Below, piece by piece: positions 47,476 to 56,724 of a DNA stretch of 64,000 bases (position 1 is the stretch's first letter; each line of letters begins with the position of its first letter). A model generated the notes under the pieces. It made no database searches and was not told the origin of the DNA. It saw nothing but the letters and a program-made list of their open reading frames with translations. Source of the DNA: Novosphingobium sp. Lineage in GTDB: Bacteria > Pseudomonadota > Alphaproteobacteria > Sphingomonadales > Sphingomonadaceae. Location: positions 62,001 to 126,000 of the forward strand of contig NZ_JAIXPP010000073.1 of NCBI RefSeq assembly GCF_027486195.1, read 5' to 3'. The position numbers and the translations under genes are program-made.

Positions 47476-49156
47476 GTGCGGCCTCCCGTTCTTTCACATG
47501 GGCCTGCAGTTCGGCGGCGGAGGCAAAGCGGAGCTGTTCCTGCTTGCCGAGCCAGAGCCAGCCATCGAGCGCTAACGAGCCGGGGCGGGAGGTGCACAGC
47601 ATCACGGTGGTGCCGGCGGCCTTGAGCCGTTCGAGTACGCCGAACAGCTGCGCGGGCGGCATGACATCGAACACCGGCGCGAGCACGAGCACCTTGGGGC
47701 AGGCAAGCAGCGCGTTGGCGAGCTTGAGCTCCATTACCTCGCCCACGGTGAGCGGCCAGCCCGAATTGGCAAGCGGCGTGTCGAGTCCATCGGGCAGGCT
47801 GGCGATGCGTTCGCTGAGGCCGACCGCATCGAGCGCATCGAGGATGCTCTCCGAGGTTGCATCGGAGATCGCGAGATTGAGGTACTCGCGGATGGTGACC
47901 TCGACGATCGTCGGCCGGTCAAGCACGATGATTTCGGAGCGCAACATGTACATGTTGAGCCCGCCGAGATCCGAGCCGCCGACAGTGACAAGGCCGTGAT
48001 CGGGCGCGACATGGCGCTTGAGAAGCATCGAAAGCGTGCGCTCCACCCCGGCTTCGGGCACGGTGACGACGCGCTCGCCGGCGTGAAGCGAGAAGTTGAG
48101 GTGCGTTTCGCCGAGCTTGACGTCGCGCAGCGCAATCGCGCCGTCGCGCGGGCCCTGGGTGCTGGGGATCGGCAGCTTTTCCTGCGTGATGCCATAGAGC
48201 AGCGAGAGTTCCTCGCAGCTGGCGACGAGATCGTAGAAGGTATCGAGGTACCAGCCGAGCTGGCCGACGCCGTAGAACACGCTGGAGAGGATGAGCTCGG
48301 CGCCGACGAGCTGGCCGATGGTGAGCTCGCCCGCGAGGATCAGGTTGCCGCCCAGCGCAAGGAGCGCGGCCGAGGCGGTGGCGTAGAGCGTGAAGAACGC
48401 CAGCGTCTGCGCAAAGCTGTAGCGGAAGTAGCCCTTGTGCTTGGCGATGTAGTTGGCGGTCATCGCCTCCGACCGGTCCATCGCGAAGCCGACATGGCGG
48501 CTCGACTTGTAGAAGCCGTTGGAGCCGCCGACGCTTTCGAGCCAGCGCGCGGTATCGTGCTTGGCGTGGCTCAAGGCGACCGCGCTAGTCATCGAGCCGC
48601 GTGACCACAGCAGCCAGATCACGAGGAGCGCGAGCAGCAGCACCACGTTGAAGGCGAGGAAGAACGGGTGATAGAAGCTGGTGACGATCAGGCCGACCGC
48701 CGATTGCAGCACGATGGTGAAGCCGCCGATCAGCAGGCTCGGCACCGATTTCTGCACGACGGTGAGATCGAAGAAGCGGTTGAACAGGTCTGCCCGCCGC
48801 GCATCGCCGAAGAAGGGATCGCGCGCATGAACCGCGCGAATGGTGATCTCGGCGACGATGCGGGCAAACAGGCGCCGCTCGAACAGCGTCATGATGTAGA
48901 CGCGCAGCGCCGAAAGCATCGCGACGACGAAGAGGAGTGTGAAGAGGAGGACAGCGAGCGTCCACAACTGTGCTGGCAGTGCGGTGTAGGCGACGCTGTT
49001 GATGAGCAGCTGAACTGAAATGGGCGTGGCGAGCGACAGCAAGCCGATGGCTATGCCGTATACCGCTGCCAATCGCAGATAGCCGGCATCTGGCCCGATG
49101 ATTTCGGCCAGCCAGCGTATTGCATCGCGCAGTTCGACCCGCGTTGGTGCAGCCAT
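47459..49156 (-). CDS. ABC exporter-like membrane protein with degenerate nucleotide-binding domain
   Basis: TM domain followed by a C-terminal region alignable to an ABC NBD (HAGERVVTVPEAGVERTLSMLLKRH...NSGWPLTVGEVMELKLANALLACPKVLVLAPVFDVM) but lacking canonical motifs; intact ORF. Confidence 0.85.
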   Translation of the reverse strand: MAAPTRVELRDAIRWLAEIIGPDAGYLRLAAVYGIAIGLLSLATPISVQLLINSVAYTALPAQLWTLAVLLFTLLFVVAMLSALRVYIMTLFERRLFARIVAEITIRAVHARDPFFGDARRADLFNRFFDLTVVQKSVPSLLIGGFTIVLQSAVGLIVTSFYHPFFLAFNVVLLLALLVIWLLWSRGSMTSAVALSHAKHDTARWLESVGGSNGFYKSSRHVGFAMDRSEAMTANYIAKHKGYFRYSFAQTLAFFTLYATASAALLALGGNLILAGELTIGQLVGAELILSSVFYGVGQLGWYLDTFYDLVASCEELSLLYGITQEKLPIPSTQGPRDGAIALRDVKLGETHLNFSLHAGERVVTVPEAGVERTLSMLLKRHVAPDHGLVTVGGSDLGGLNMYMLRSEIIVLDRPTIVEVTIREYLNLAISDATSESILDALDAVGLSERIASLPDGLDTPLANSGWPLTVGEVMELKLANALLACPKVLVLAPVFDVMPPAQLFGVLERLKAAGTTVMLCTSRPGSLALDGWLWLGKQEQLRFASAAELQAHVKEREAARALSA

Positions 49157-49249
49157 GAAATTCCCTGAGAGCTCTGATTTTCCGAAACGGTAATGCCTGT
49201 CTAAGCCATTGTGCACCGCAGCGCCAATTACAACTCTTGTCTGGAGACT

Positions 49250-49264
49250 ATAACCTGTGGTTAT
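49250..49264. promoter_or_regulatory. candidate LysR-type operator
   Basis: ATAACC-TGT-GGTTAT, perfect 15-bp palindrome 8 bp upstream of the LysR ATG and in the divergent gap. Confidence 0.6.
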
Positions 49265-49272
49265 GGTCCTCA

Positions 49273-50184
49273 ATGACCACCATCCGCCAGTTGCAGTATC
49301 TCGTCGCGCTTGCCGACGAAGGCTCGTTCGCCGAGGCCGCGCGGATCAGCCACGTTTCGCAGCCGGCGCTGAGCCAGCAGGTCAAGGCGCTGGAGGAGCG
49401 GCTGGGGGTGCGGCTGCTTGACCGGTCCACCACCGGCGCGATCCTGACGCCGATCGGGCGGAGCATCGTTTCCAAGGCGCGCGGGATCCTGGGCGAAGTG
49501 CGCGGGATCGAGGAACTGGCGCGCAGCGCCGCGACGGGCCTCACCGGCACCTTGCGCCTGGGGACGACGCCGACGCTGGGGCCCTATCTGCTCTCGCCGA
49601 TCATCGCCGACCTCCACCGCGCGGCACCGGGCCTCAGGCTCTATGTGCGCGAGGGGATTCCCGACGAGCAGGCGCTGCAGGTCTCGCGCGGGGAGCTTGA
49701 CGTGATGCTGGGGCCGCTGCCGATCCGGGGCGACGATCTCGAGATCGAGCCCTTGTTCCGTGAGCCGCTCGATCTGGTGGCGGCAGTGGACAGCCCGCTG
49801 GCGCGCGGTCCGGTGGAGTCTTCGGCACTGGCGGGGCAAGTGCTGCTATCGCTTGATACGCGGCATCACCTGCACCGCGAAACGCGCGAGATTGCCGAGA
49901 CCCATGGCATGGCGCTGAGCCCGGACTACGAAGGCACGAGCCTTGATAGCTTGCACATGATGGCGGCCTCGGGCCTTGGCCTCACGGTGCTGCCGCGGCT
50001 CTATTTGCAGAGCGACGTGGGCGGACTTTCGGGGCTGAGCGTCGTCGAAGTGGAAGGCTGGAAGGCGCACCGGTCGGTGGCGCTGGCCTGGCGGCGCGGC
50101 ACGAGCATGGAAGCGGCGTTTCGCGTGATTGCGGAACATGTGCAGCGCTCGGCCCGCCGGATGCTGGAGCGGGAACTGGGTTGA
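49273..50184 (+). CDS. LysR family regulator, OxyR-like but cysteine-free
   Basis: MTTIRQLQYLVALADEGSFAEAARISHVSQPALSQQVKALEERLGVRLLDR (LysR HTH); no Cys anywhere in the 304 aa from this start. Confidence 0.9.
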   Translation: MTTIRQLQYLVALADEGSFAEAARISHVSQPALSQQVKALEERLGVRLLDRSTTGAILTPIGRSIVSKARGILGEVRGIEELARSAATGLTGTLRLGTTPTLGPYLLSPIIADLHRAAPGLRLYVREGIPDEQALQVSRGELDVMLGPLPIRGDDLEIEPLFREPLDLVAAVDSPLARGPVESSALAGQVLLSLDTRHHLHRETREIAETHGMALSPDYEGTSLDSLHMMAASGLGLTVLPRLYLQSDVGGLSGLSVVEVEGWKAHRSVALAWRRGTSMEAAFRVIAEHVQRSARRMLERELG

Positions 50185-50186
50185 GC

Positions 50187-50222
50187 CGCTCTGGATTCCC
50201 GCCTGCGCGGGAATGACGAAGA
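50187..50222. repeat. solo REP-like element (copy C), hairpin between convergent genes
   Basis: CTCTGGATTCCCGCCTGCGCGGGAATGACGAAG; ATTCCCGC-CTGC-GCGGGAAT hairpin; occupies essentially the whole LysR/efflux intergenic gap. Confidence 0.88.
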
Positions 50223-51635
50223 TCAGGGGGCGGTGCTTGCGGCCTGCCAGCCGCCGCCGAGGGCCTTGAACACGCTGATCTGGGCGTCGGCGCGGTCCGC
50301 TTCGGCCTGGGCGAGCGCGGCGCGGGTCTGGGCGCGCTGGCGTTCGGCGTCGAGGAGTTGCAGGAAGCTGTCCGCGCCGTAGTCGAAGCGGGTGCGCGAA
50401 AGGCGGGCGGCATCGCTGCTGGCGATCATTGCGCGGCGCAGCGCATCTTCGCGGGCTGTGGCCCCGCCGGCGCGGGCGAGGGCCTGTTCGGCTTCCTTGA
50501 GCGCGTTGAGAACAGCGGCGTCGAAGCGGGCGAGCGAGCCTTGCGCGGTCGCTTCGCTCTGCCGGACGCGGGCGCGCGCGGCGCCGTTCAGCGGGAAGTT
50601 CCAGCTGATCAGCGGGCCGACGGAATAGCCGACCGAGCCTGAATTGCCGAGATTGCTGAAGCGCGTGGCGCCGAGCGAGACGCTGCCGAGCAAGCTGATC
50701 GAGGGATAGAGCGCGGCGGTGGCGACGCCGATGCGCGCGGTATCGGCGGCCAGCGTGCGTTCGGCCTGGCGCACATCCGGGCGGCGCGCGAGGAGGGCCT
50801 GACCATCGCCGACGGGGAGCGGTTCGCTCGCTGCGGGCACGGTGCGGCACTTGGCCGCCGCGCTGCCCAGGATCGCGGCGGGGGGATCGCCGGTGAGGAC
50901 TGCGAGCGCATAAAGTGCGGAACGGCGCTCGGCTTCGAACACGGGCACCTGCGCGCGGGCCTGCTCGACAAGGACGGTGGCCTGATCGACTTCGCTGCGC
51001 TTGCCTCTGCCGGCGGAAAGGCGGCGTTCGGTGAGTTCGAGCGTGCGGGCCTGAAGCGCCTCGGTCTCGCGCGCGACGTCGGCCTGTTCGCCGAAACCGC
51101 AGGCCGACGCATAGGCGCGCGCCGTTTCAGCGGCGACGGCAACGCGCGCGGCATCGACGGCAGCCTGCGCGGAAGCCGCATCGGCGCGCGCGGCTTCGAT
51201 CGAACGGCTCACCCCGCCGAAGAGATCGGCTTCGTAGGACGCATCGAAGCCTACCGTGAAGAAATCGTTGGTGATCGCGCGGCCGAAGGCGGGGATGACC
51301 TGGCGGCTATGGCTGTATTGCGCGCTGGTGGTCGAGGTGGGCAGGCGCGCGGCCCCCGCTTCGGAGAGCGCTGCGCGGGCGCGCTGGAGATTGGCGGCGG
51401 CGACGCGCAGATCGGTGTTCTTTGCCAGCGCCTGCGTGACGAGCCGGTCGAGCTCCGGATCCTTGAACAACTGCCACCACTGGTCCGGCAGCGGCGAGGG
51501 CGTGACCGTGCCGTTTTCGAGCGCTTCGGTGAGGCGCACTTGTTCCGGCGGCAGCGCGGCGGGGCGCTTGTAGTCTGGCCCCACGGCGCAGGCAGCAACG
51601 AGAAGCGCAGGGATCAGCGCGGCGAGACGCTTCAT
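50223..51635 (-). CDS. RND efflux outer membrane lipoprotein (NodT/OprM family)
   Basis: MKRLAALIPALLVAACAVGPDYKRP (lipobox), PDQWWQLFKDPELDRLVTQALAKNTDLRVAAANLQRARA. Confidence 0.92.
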   Translation of the reverse strand: MKRLAALIPALLVAACAVGPDYKRPAALPPEQVRLTEALENGTVTPSPLPDQWWQLFKDPELDRLVTQALAKNTDLRVAAANLQRARAALSEAGAARLPTSTTSAQYSHSRQVIPAFGRAITNDFFTVGFDASYEADLFGGVSRSIEAARADAASAQAAVDAARVAVAAETARAYASACGFGEQADVARETEALQARTLELTERRLSAGRGKRSEVDQATVLVEQARAQVPVFEAERRSALYALAVLTGDPPAAILGSAAAKCRTVPAASEPLPVGDGQALLARRPDVRQAERTLAADTARIGVATAALYPSISLLGSVSLGATRFSNLGNSGSVGYSVGPLISWNFPLNGAARARVRQSEATAQGSLARFDAAVLNALKEAEQALARAGGATAREDALRRAMIASSDAARLSRTRFDYGADSFLQLLDAERQRAQTRAALAQAEADRADAQISVFKALGGGWQAASTAP

Positions 51636-54600
51636 GCCTCGCTCTCCGGAGCGGCTGGAAGCTCGTCAACTGGCTTGGGCTTGCGGCGCAGCATGGCGCC
51701 GACCCGTTCGCCGAAATTGCGGCTGATGATGTAGAACGACGGCGTGAAGAGGAGGCCGAAGCCGGTCACCCCGATCATCCCGAAGAACACCGCGATGCCG
51801 AGTGCCTGGCGCATTTCCGCGCCGGGGCCTGTGGCGATGACAAGCGGCAGGGTGCCGAGGATGAAGGCGATCGAGGTCATCAGGATCGGGCGCAGGCGCT
51901 GGTGCGCGGCGCGTTCGGCGGCGGCGCGGGCCTCAAGACCATCATCCTCGCCCTGCCGCGCGAATTCGACGATGAGGATCGCGTTCTTGGCGGCGAGGCC
52001 GATCAGCACGACGAGGCCGATCTGGGTGAGGATGTTGTTGTCACGCCCCATCAGGCCGACGCCGACGATGGCAGCGAGCAGGCACATCGGCACGATCAGG
52101 ATCACCGCCAGCGGCAGCACGAGGCTTTCATACTGCGCGGCGAGCAGGAGGAACACAAAGATCACCGCGAGGCCGAAGACGAGGCTGCCGGTGTTGCCCG
52201 CCTGCTGCTGCTGGAAGGCAAGTTCGGTCCATTCATAGGTGAACCCGGCGGGCAAGTTGGCCTTAGCTAGCTTGTCCATGGTGGTGAGCGACTGGCCCGA
52301 GGAGAAGCCGCGCGTGGTATCGCCCTGCAATTCGGCGGCGGGATAGAGGTTGAACCGCACGACGCGGTAGGGGCCGCTATCGTTCTTGAGCGTCATTACC
52401 GCAGCGAGCGGCACCATCGTGCCCGAGGCCGAGCGGGTCTTGAGCCGCAGGATATCGCCGATATCGTCGCGGTAGGGCGCGTCTGCCTCCGCCGTCACGC
52501 GGAAGGTGCGGCCGAGGAAGTTGAAGTCGTTGACGTAAGTGCTGCCCAGATAAGTGCCGAGCGTGGAGAACACGCGCTCGACCGGCACGCCGATCTGCTC
52601 GGCGCGCTCGCGGTCGATGTCTGCCTTGAGGCGCGGGGTCTTGGTGTTGAAGGTGGTGAAGACCGAATTGAGCCCGGGTTCCTGATTGGCGGCCATCATC
52701 ATCTTGAAGGCGGCACCTTCGAGCGCGGCGTAGCCTGCGCCCGAGCGGTCCTCGATCATCATCTTGAAGCCGCCGCCGGTGCCGATGCCGCGCACCGGGG
52801 GCGGCGGGACGACGAGAACATTGCCCGCGGTGATCGCGCCATAGGCCTTGCGCAGTTCGTTCGCGACCTGATCCGACGAGGCGGTGCGGTGGTCGAAATC
52901 CTTGAGCGTGATAAAGATCGCGCCTGCGTTCGGCGCGGTGGTGAAGGTCGCGCCGTCGAAGCCGGCAAACGCGATGGTGGTCTTCACCGCCGGATTTTCG
53001 CGCGCGATCTTGGCGGCCGCTTGTACGATCTCGTCGGTGCGCTGGAGCGAGGCACCCGGCGGCAGCTGGACGACGCCGATCAGGTAGCTCTGGTCCTGCG
53101 CGGGGATGAATCCGGTCGGCGTTGCATAGAAGCGCCAGCCGGCGATGGCGAGGAGCAGCACATAGGCGATGCCGATCATGCCAAGCGCGCGCACCAGCCG
53201 CGCGGTCAGCTTGCCGTAGCGCACCGACAGGCGTTCGAAGCCGTTGTTGAAGCCGCGAGCAAAGCGAACCGGCAGGCCGCGCCAGCCTGCCGGGGGTGCG
53301 GTTTCCTCGTGGCTCTTGGGCTTGAGGATCAGCGCGGCGAGCGCCGGCGAAAGGGTGAGCGAGACGAACGCGGAAATCGCGGTGGCGCTGACGATGGTGA
53401 GCGCAAACTGCTTGTAGAACGCGCCCGAGATGCCGGGGATGAAGGCGGTGGGGATGAACACGCCGCACAGCACCAGCGCAATGGCGATGAGGGCGCCGGA
53501 AACCTCGTCCATCGTCTTGTGCGCGGCGGCGCGGGGGGCGAGGCCTTCTTCCATCAGGCGCTCGATGTTCTCGACCACGACGATGGCGTCGTCGACGACG
53601 ATGCCGATGGCGAGAACGAGGCCGAACAGCGAGAGGTTGTTGAGCGAAAAGCCGAAGGCGGCCATCGCTGCGAAGCTGCCGACCAGCGAGACCGGGATCG
53701 CGATGATCGGGATGATCGAGGCGCGCCAGCTCTGCAGGAACACCAGCACGACCAGCGCGACGAGCACGATCGCCTCGAACAGTGTTTCCTCCACTGCGGC
53801 GATCGAGGCGCTGATGTATTCGGTCGGGTGGTAGGGAATGGAGTAGATCAGGCCGGGCGGGAAGGCCTTCGACAGCGCTTCCATTTCCGCCTCGACCGCA
53901 GCGGCTGTCTTGAGCGCGTTGGAGCCGGGGAGCTGGGTGACGGCGACGCCGATCGACGGGTAGTTGTCGCGATAGGCGTTGGTGCCGTAATCCTGCGCGC
54001 CGAGCTCGATGCGGGCGATATCACTCAGGCGGGTAAGGCGGCCATCATCAGAGCGCTTGATGATGATATCGCCGAACTCTTCGGTCGTTGTGAGGCGTCC
54101 GGTGGTCTGGATGCCGAGCTGGAAGGCGGTGCCGCCCTGGTTGAAGGGCGGCTGGCCGACCGAGCCGGCGGCGACCTGCGCGTTCTGGGCGCGGATCGCG
54201 GCGATGATCTCGTCCACCGTGAGATTGCGGCTGGCGGCGGCATCGGGATCGATCCACACGCGCATGTTGTAATCGCGCCCGCCGATGATGCGCACGCCGC
54301 CCACGCCGGGCACGCGGCTCAGCCGGTCGACCACCTGCAGGGTTGCATAGTTGGCGACATATTGCTGGCTGAGCGACTTGTCCGGCGAATAGAGGTTCAT
54401 CACCATGAGCAGGTCGGGCGAGTTCTTGCGCACCGTCACGCCGATCTGGCGGACTTCCTCGGGCAGGCGTGGCTCTGCCGTGGCGACGCGGTTCTGCACC
54501 AGCACCTGCGCCTGATCGACATTGGTGCCAGCCTTGAAGGTGACGGTGATCGAGACATTGCCGTCGCCCGTGGAGGACGACTGCATGTAGATCATGTTCT

Positions 54601-54823
54601 CGACGCCGTTGATCGATTCCTCGAGCGGGGCGGCGATGGTTTCGGCCAGGGTTTCGGCGGTTGCGCCGGGGTAGTTGGCCGAGACGACGACGGTGGGCGG
54701 GGCGATTTCCGGATACTGGCCGACAGGCAGCGAGGGATAGGCGATCGCCCCGATGATGACGATCAGGATCGACAGCACCGCCGCGAAGATCGGCCGGTCG
54801 ATAAAGAAATGCGGCAGGCGCAT
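51632..54823 (-). CDS. RND efflux inner membrane permease (HAE1/AcrB family)
   Basis: MRLPHFFIDRPIFAAVLSILIVIIGAIAYPSLPVGQYPEIAPPTVVVSANYPGA; NNLSLFGLVLAIGIVVDDAIVVVENIERLM; 1063 aa. Confidence 0.96.
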   Translation of the reverse strand: MRLPHFFIDRPIFAAVLSILIVIIGAIAYPSLPVGQYPEIAPPTVVVSANYPGATAETLAETIAAPLEESINGVENMIYMQSSSTGDGNVSITVTFKAGTNVDQAQVLVQNRVATAEPRLPEEVRQIGVTVRKNSPDLLMVMNLYSPDKSLSQQYVANYATLQVVDRLSRVPGVGGVRIIGGRDYNMRVWIDPDAAASRNLTVDEIIAAIRAQNAQVAAGSVGQPPFNQGGTAFQLGIQTTGRLTTTEEFGDIIIKRSDDGRLTRLSDIARIELGAQDYGTNAYRDNYPSIGVAVTQLPGSNALKTAAAVEAEMEALSKAFPPGLIYSIPYHPTEYISASIAAVEETLFEAIVLVALVVLVFLQSWRASIIPIIAIPVSLVGSFAAMAAFGFSLNNLSLFGLVLAIGIVVDDAIVVVENIERLMEEGLAPRAAAHKTMDEVSGALIAIALVLCGVFIPTAFIPGISGAFYKQFALTIVSATAISAFVSLTLSPALAALILKPKSHEETAPPAGWRGLPVRFARGFNNGFERLSVRYGKLTARLVRALGMIGIAYVLLLAIAGWRFYATPTGFIPAQDQSYLIGVVQLPPGASLQRTDEIVQAAAKIARENPAVKTTIAFAGFDGATFTTAPNAGAIFITLKDFDHRTASSDQVANELRKAYGAITAGNVLVVPPPPVRGIGTGGGFKMMIEDRSGAGYAALEGAAFKMMMAANQEPGLNSVFTTFNTKTPRLKADIDRERAEQIGVPVERVFSTLGTYLGSTYVNDFNFLGRTFRVTAEADAPYRDDIGDILRLKTRSASGTMVPLAAVMTLKNDSGPYRVVRFNLYPAAELQGDTTRGFSSGQSLTTMDKLAKANLPAGFTYEWTELAFQQQQAGNTGSLVFGLAVIFVFLLLAAQYESLVLPLAVILIVPMCLLAAIVGVGLMGRDNNILTQIGLVVLIGLAAKNAILIVEFARQGEDDGLEARAAAERAAHQRLRPILMTSIAFILGTLPLVIATGPGAEMRQALGIAVFFGMIGVTGFGLLFTPSFYIISRNFGERVGAMLRRKPKPVDELPAAPESEA

Positions 54824-56010
54824 TACTTGGCCGTTGCCTCGGCCGCAGCAGGTGCCTTGATGGCATTGGAAGCAGGCGAATCCGCCGCCGCGCGGGGCTT
54901 CAGCGGGATGACCTTGGCATCGACGTCCATGCCCGGCTGGAGCCGCGCGAGGCCATCGAGAATGACCTTCTCGCTGGGCGCCAGGCCTGTCTTGATCACG
55001 CGCAGGCCTTCGACGAGCGGGCCGGTTTCGACGTTGCGCTGGACGGTCTTGCCATCCTTGCCGACGACATAGACGAAGCGGCGGGTCTGGTCGGTTACGA
55101 TGGATTCATCGGGCACCAGCAGCGCGCTGTAGGTGCCCGAACCAAGCAGGCGGGCGCGGCCGAACATGCCGGGGACGAGGAAGCCGGTGGGATTGTCGAC
55201 TTCGGCAAAGGCGCGGATCGTGCCCGAATTGCGGTCGATCGCGTTGTCGACGAACTTCATCAACCCGTGCCAGCGATAGTTCGTTTCATCCGCAAGCTTG
55301 ATGTCGACCGGATTGGGGGCATAGCGCGAGGATTCGCGCTCGCCCGATTGGGCCTGGCGTACATATTTGAGGTAGAAGGTTTCCGCGCCTTCGAACGCGA
55401 AGCGGATCGGATTGACGGTGACGACGCGGGTCAGCACCGTCTGCCCGGCGGCAACGTAGGTGCCGATCGAAACGCGCTTGTCCGAGATGCGGCCGCTGAT
55501 CGGCGAGCGGATCGTGGTGAAGGACAGATCGAGCGACTTCGCCTCAAGGTTGGCGCGGGCCGCCCCGGCTGCGGCCACGGCGCTGCGCAGATTGGCTTCC
55601 TTGGTCTCGAACTCCTCGCGGCTGATCGCCTGCGCATCGACGAGTTTCTGCGCGCGGGCCAGCTCGGTGCGGGCATTGGTGACGAGCGCCTGCGCCTTGG
55701 CGAGATCGGCGCGGGCCTGCTGCGCGGCGGCGCGATAGGGGCGCGGATCGATCGTGAAGAGCACCTGGCCCTTGGACACCTCAACGCCTTCGCGGAAGTT
55801 CACGCTATCGACCGCGCCGGAGATACGCGGACGGATCTCCACATCCTGGACCGCCTCGAACCGGCCTACATAGTCATCCCAGTCCACGACCTGACGCTTG
55901 AGCGGCACGGCAACCGAGACATGGGGCTTGGGCGGCGGAGGCGGGGCTGAGGGGGAGCAGGCGGCGAGCGCCGCAGTTGCGAAAAGCGGGGGGAGGATGA
56001 TTCGGCGCAC
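54823..56010 (-). CDS. RND efflux periplasmic adaptor (AcrA/MexA family)
   Basis: Lipobox LAACSPS, GRFEAVQDVEIRPRISGAVDSVNFREGVEVSKGQVLFTIDPRPY. Confidence 0.94.
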   Translation of the reverse strand: MRRIILPPLFATAALAACSPSAPPPPPKPHVSVAVPLKRQVVDWDDYVGRFEAVQDVEIRPRISGAVDSVNFREGVEVSKGQVLFTIDPRPYRAAAQQARADLAKAQALVTNARTELARAQKLVDAQAISREEFETKEANLRSAVAAAGAARANLEAKSLDLSFTTIRSPISGRISDKRVSIGTYVAAGQTVLTRVVTVNPIRFAFEGAETFYLKYVRQAQSGERESSRYAPNPVDIKLADETNYRWHGLMKFVDNAIDRNSGTIRAFAEVDNPTGFLVPGMFGRARLLGSGTYSALLVPDESIVTDQTRRFVYVVGKDGKTVQRNVETGPLVEGLRVIKTGLAPSEKVILDGLARLQPGMDVDAKVIPLKPRAAADSPASNAIKAPAAAEATAK

Positions 56011-56203
56011 GCCTTCAAAGTATGGGCATGCCGGTTACAGCGCAACCGTTGCTGCGGTGCAGTGAGGGCCCCCCAGCGGTTGGAGCAATTCCGACATACT
56101 TGGGGAGGGGCCGTGTTGCCAGTGGCGCAGGCTGAAATCCGTTGCTAAAAGCGACCTATTGCGACACGCAACGCAGTGATTGCTTCCAGGGGAGTGGTAA
56201 ATC

Positions 56204-56713
56204 GTGGCTATCGAGGCAAAGGTTAACGGAAAGCCGGTCAGCTTCGCGGTCGAGCCGGATACGCCGCTGCTTTGGGCCATCCGCGAGGAGCTGGGGATGA
56301 CCGGCACCAAGTTCGGGTGCGGGATCGCAGCCTGCGGTGCATGCAGCGTGCATGTTGACGGCGAAATCACCCGATCGTGCAGCGTGCCCGTAAGCGATGT
56401 GGCCGGAAAATCGATTACCACGATCGAGGGCCTCTCCGGGGCAGAGGGCACGTTGACGGCCTTGCAGCAGGCGTGGACCGCGCATCAGGTGCCGCAGTGC
56501 GGGTACTGCCAATCGGGCCAGATCATGGCAGCGGCCGCGCTGCTGGCGAAGACGCCCAAGCCCACCGACGCCGATATCGATGCGGCGATGACCAATATCT
56601 GCCGCTGCGGGACCTATCCCCGCATCCGCGCGGCGATCCACGATGTGGCCGGCACGGCAGCGGCTCCGGCCCCTGCTGCCACGCCCGCGACCACCCCCGC
56701 AACCCCCGCCTGA
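56204..56713 (+). CDS. (2Fe-2S) small subunit of molybdenum hydroxylase (isoquinoline 1-oxidoreductase alpha-like)
   Basis: [24 protein letters not shown] and [11 protein letters not shown]...[15 protein letters not shown] motifs. Confidence 0.92.
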   Translation: MAIEAKVNGKPVSFAVEPDTPLLWAIREELGMTGTKFGCGIAACGACSVHVDGEITRSCSVPVSDVAGKSITTIEGLSGAEGTLTALQQAWTAHQVPQCGYCQSGQIMAAAALLAKTPKPTDADIDAAMTNICRCGTYPRIRAAIHDVAGTAAAPAPAATPATTPATPA

Positions 56714-56724
56714 GGAGCAAGCAC

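Noticed and set aside
52889-55072. 727-aa plus-strand ORF antisense to the RND permease
   Set aside because: Asp/Arg/His-rich composition and overlap with an unmistakable AcrB-family gene.
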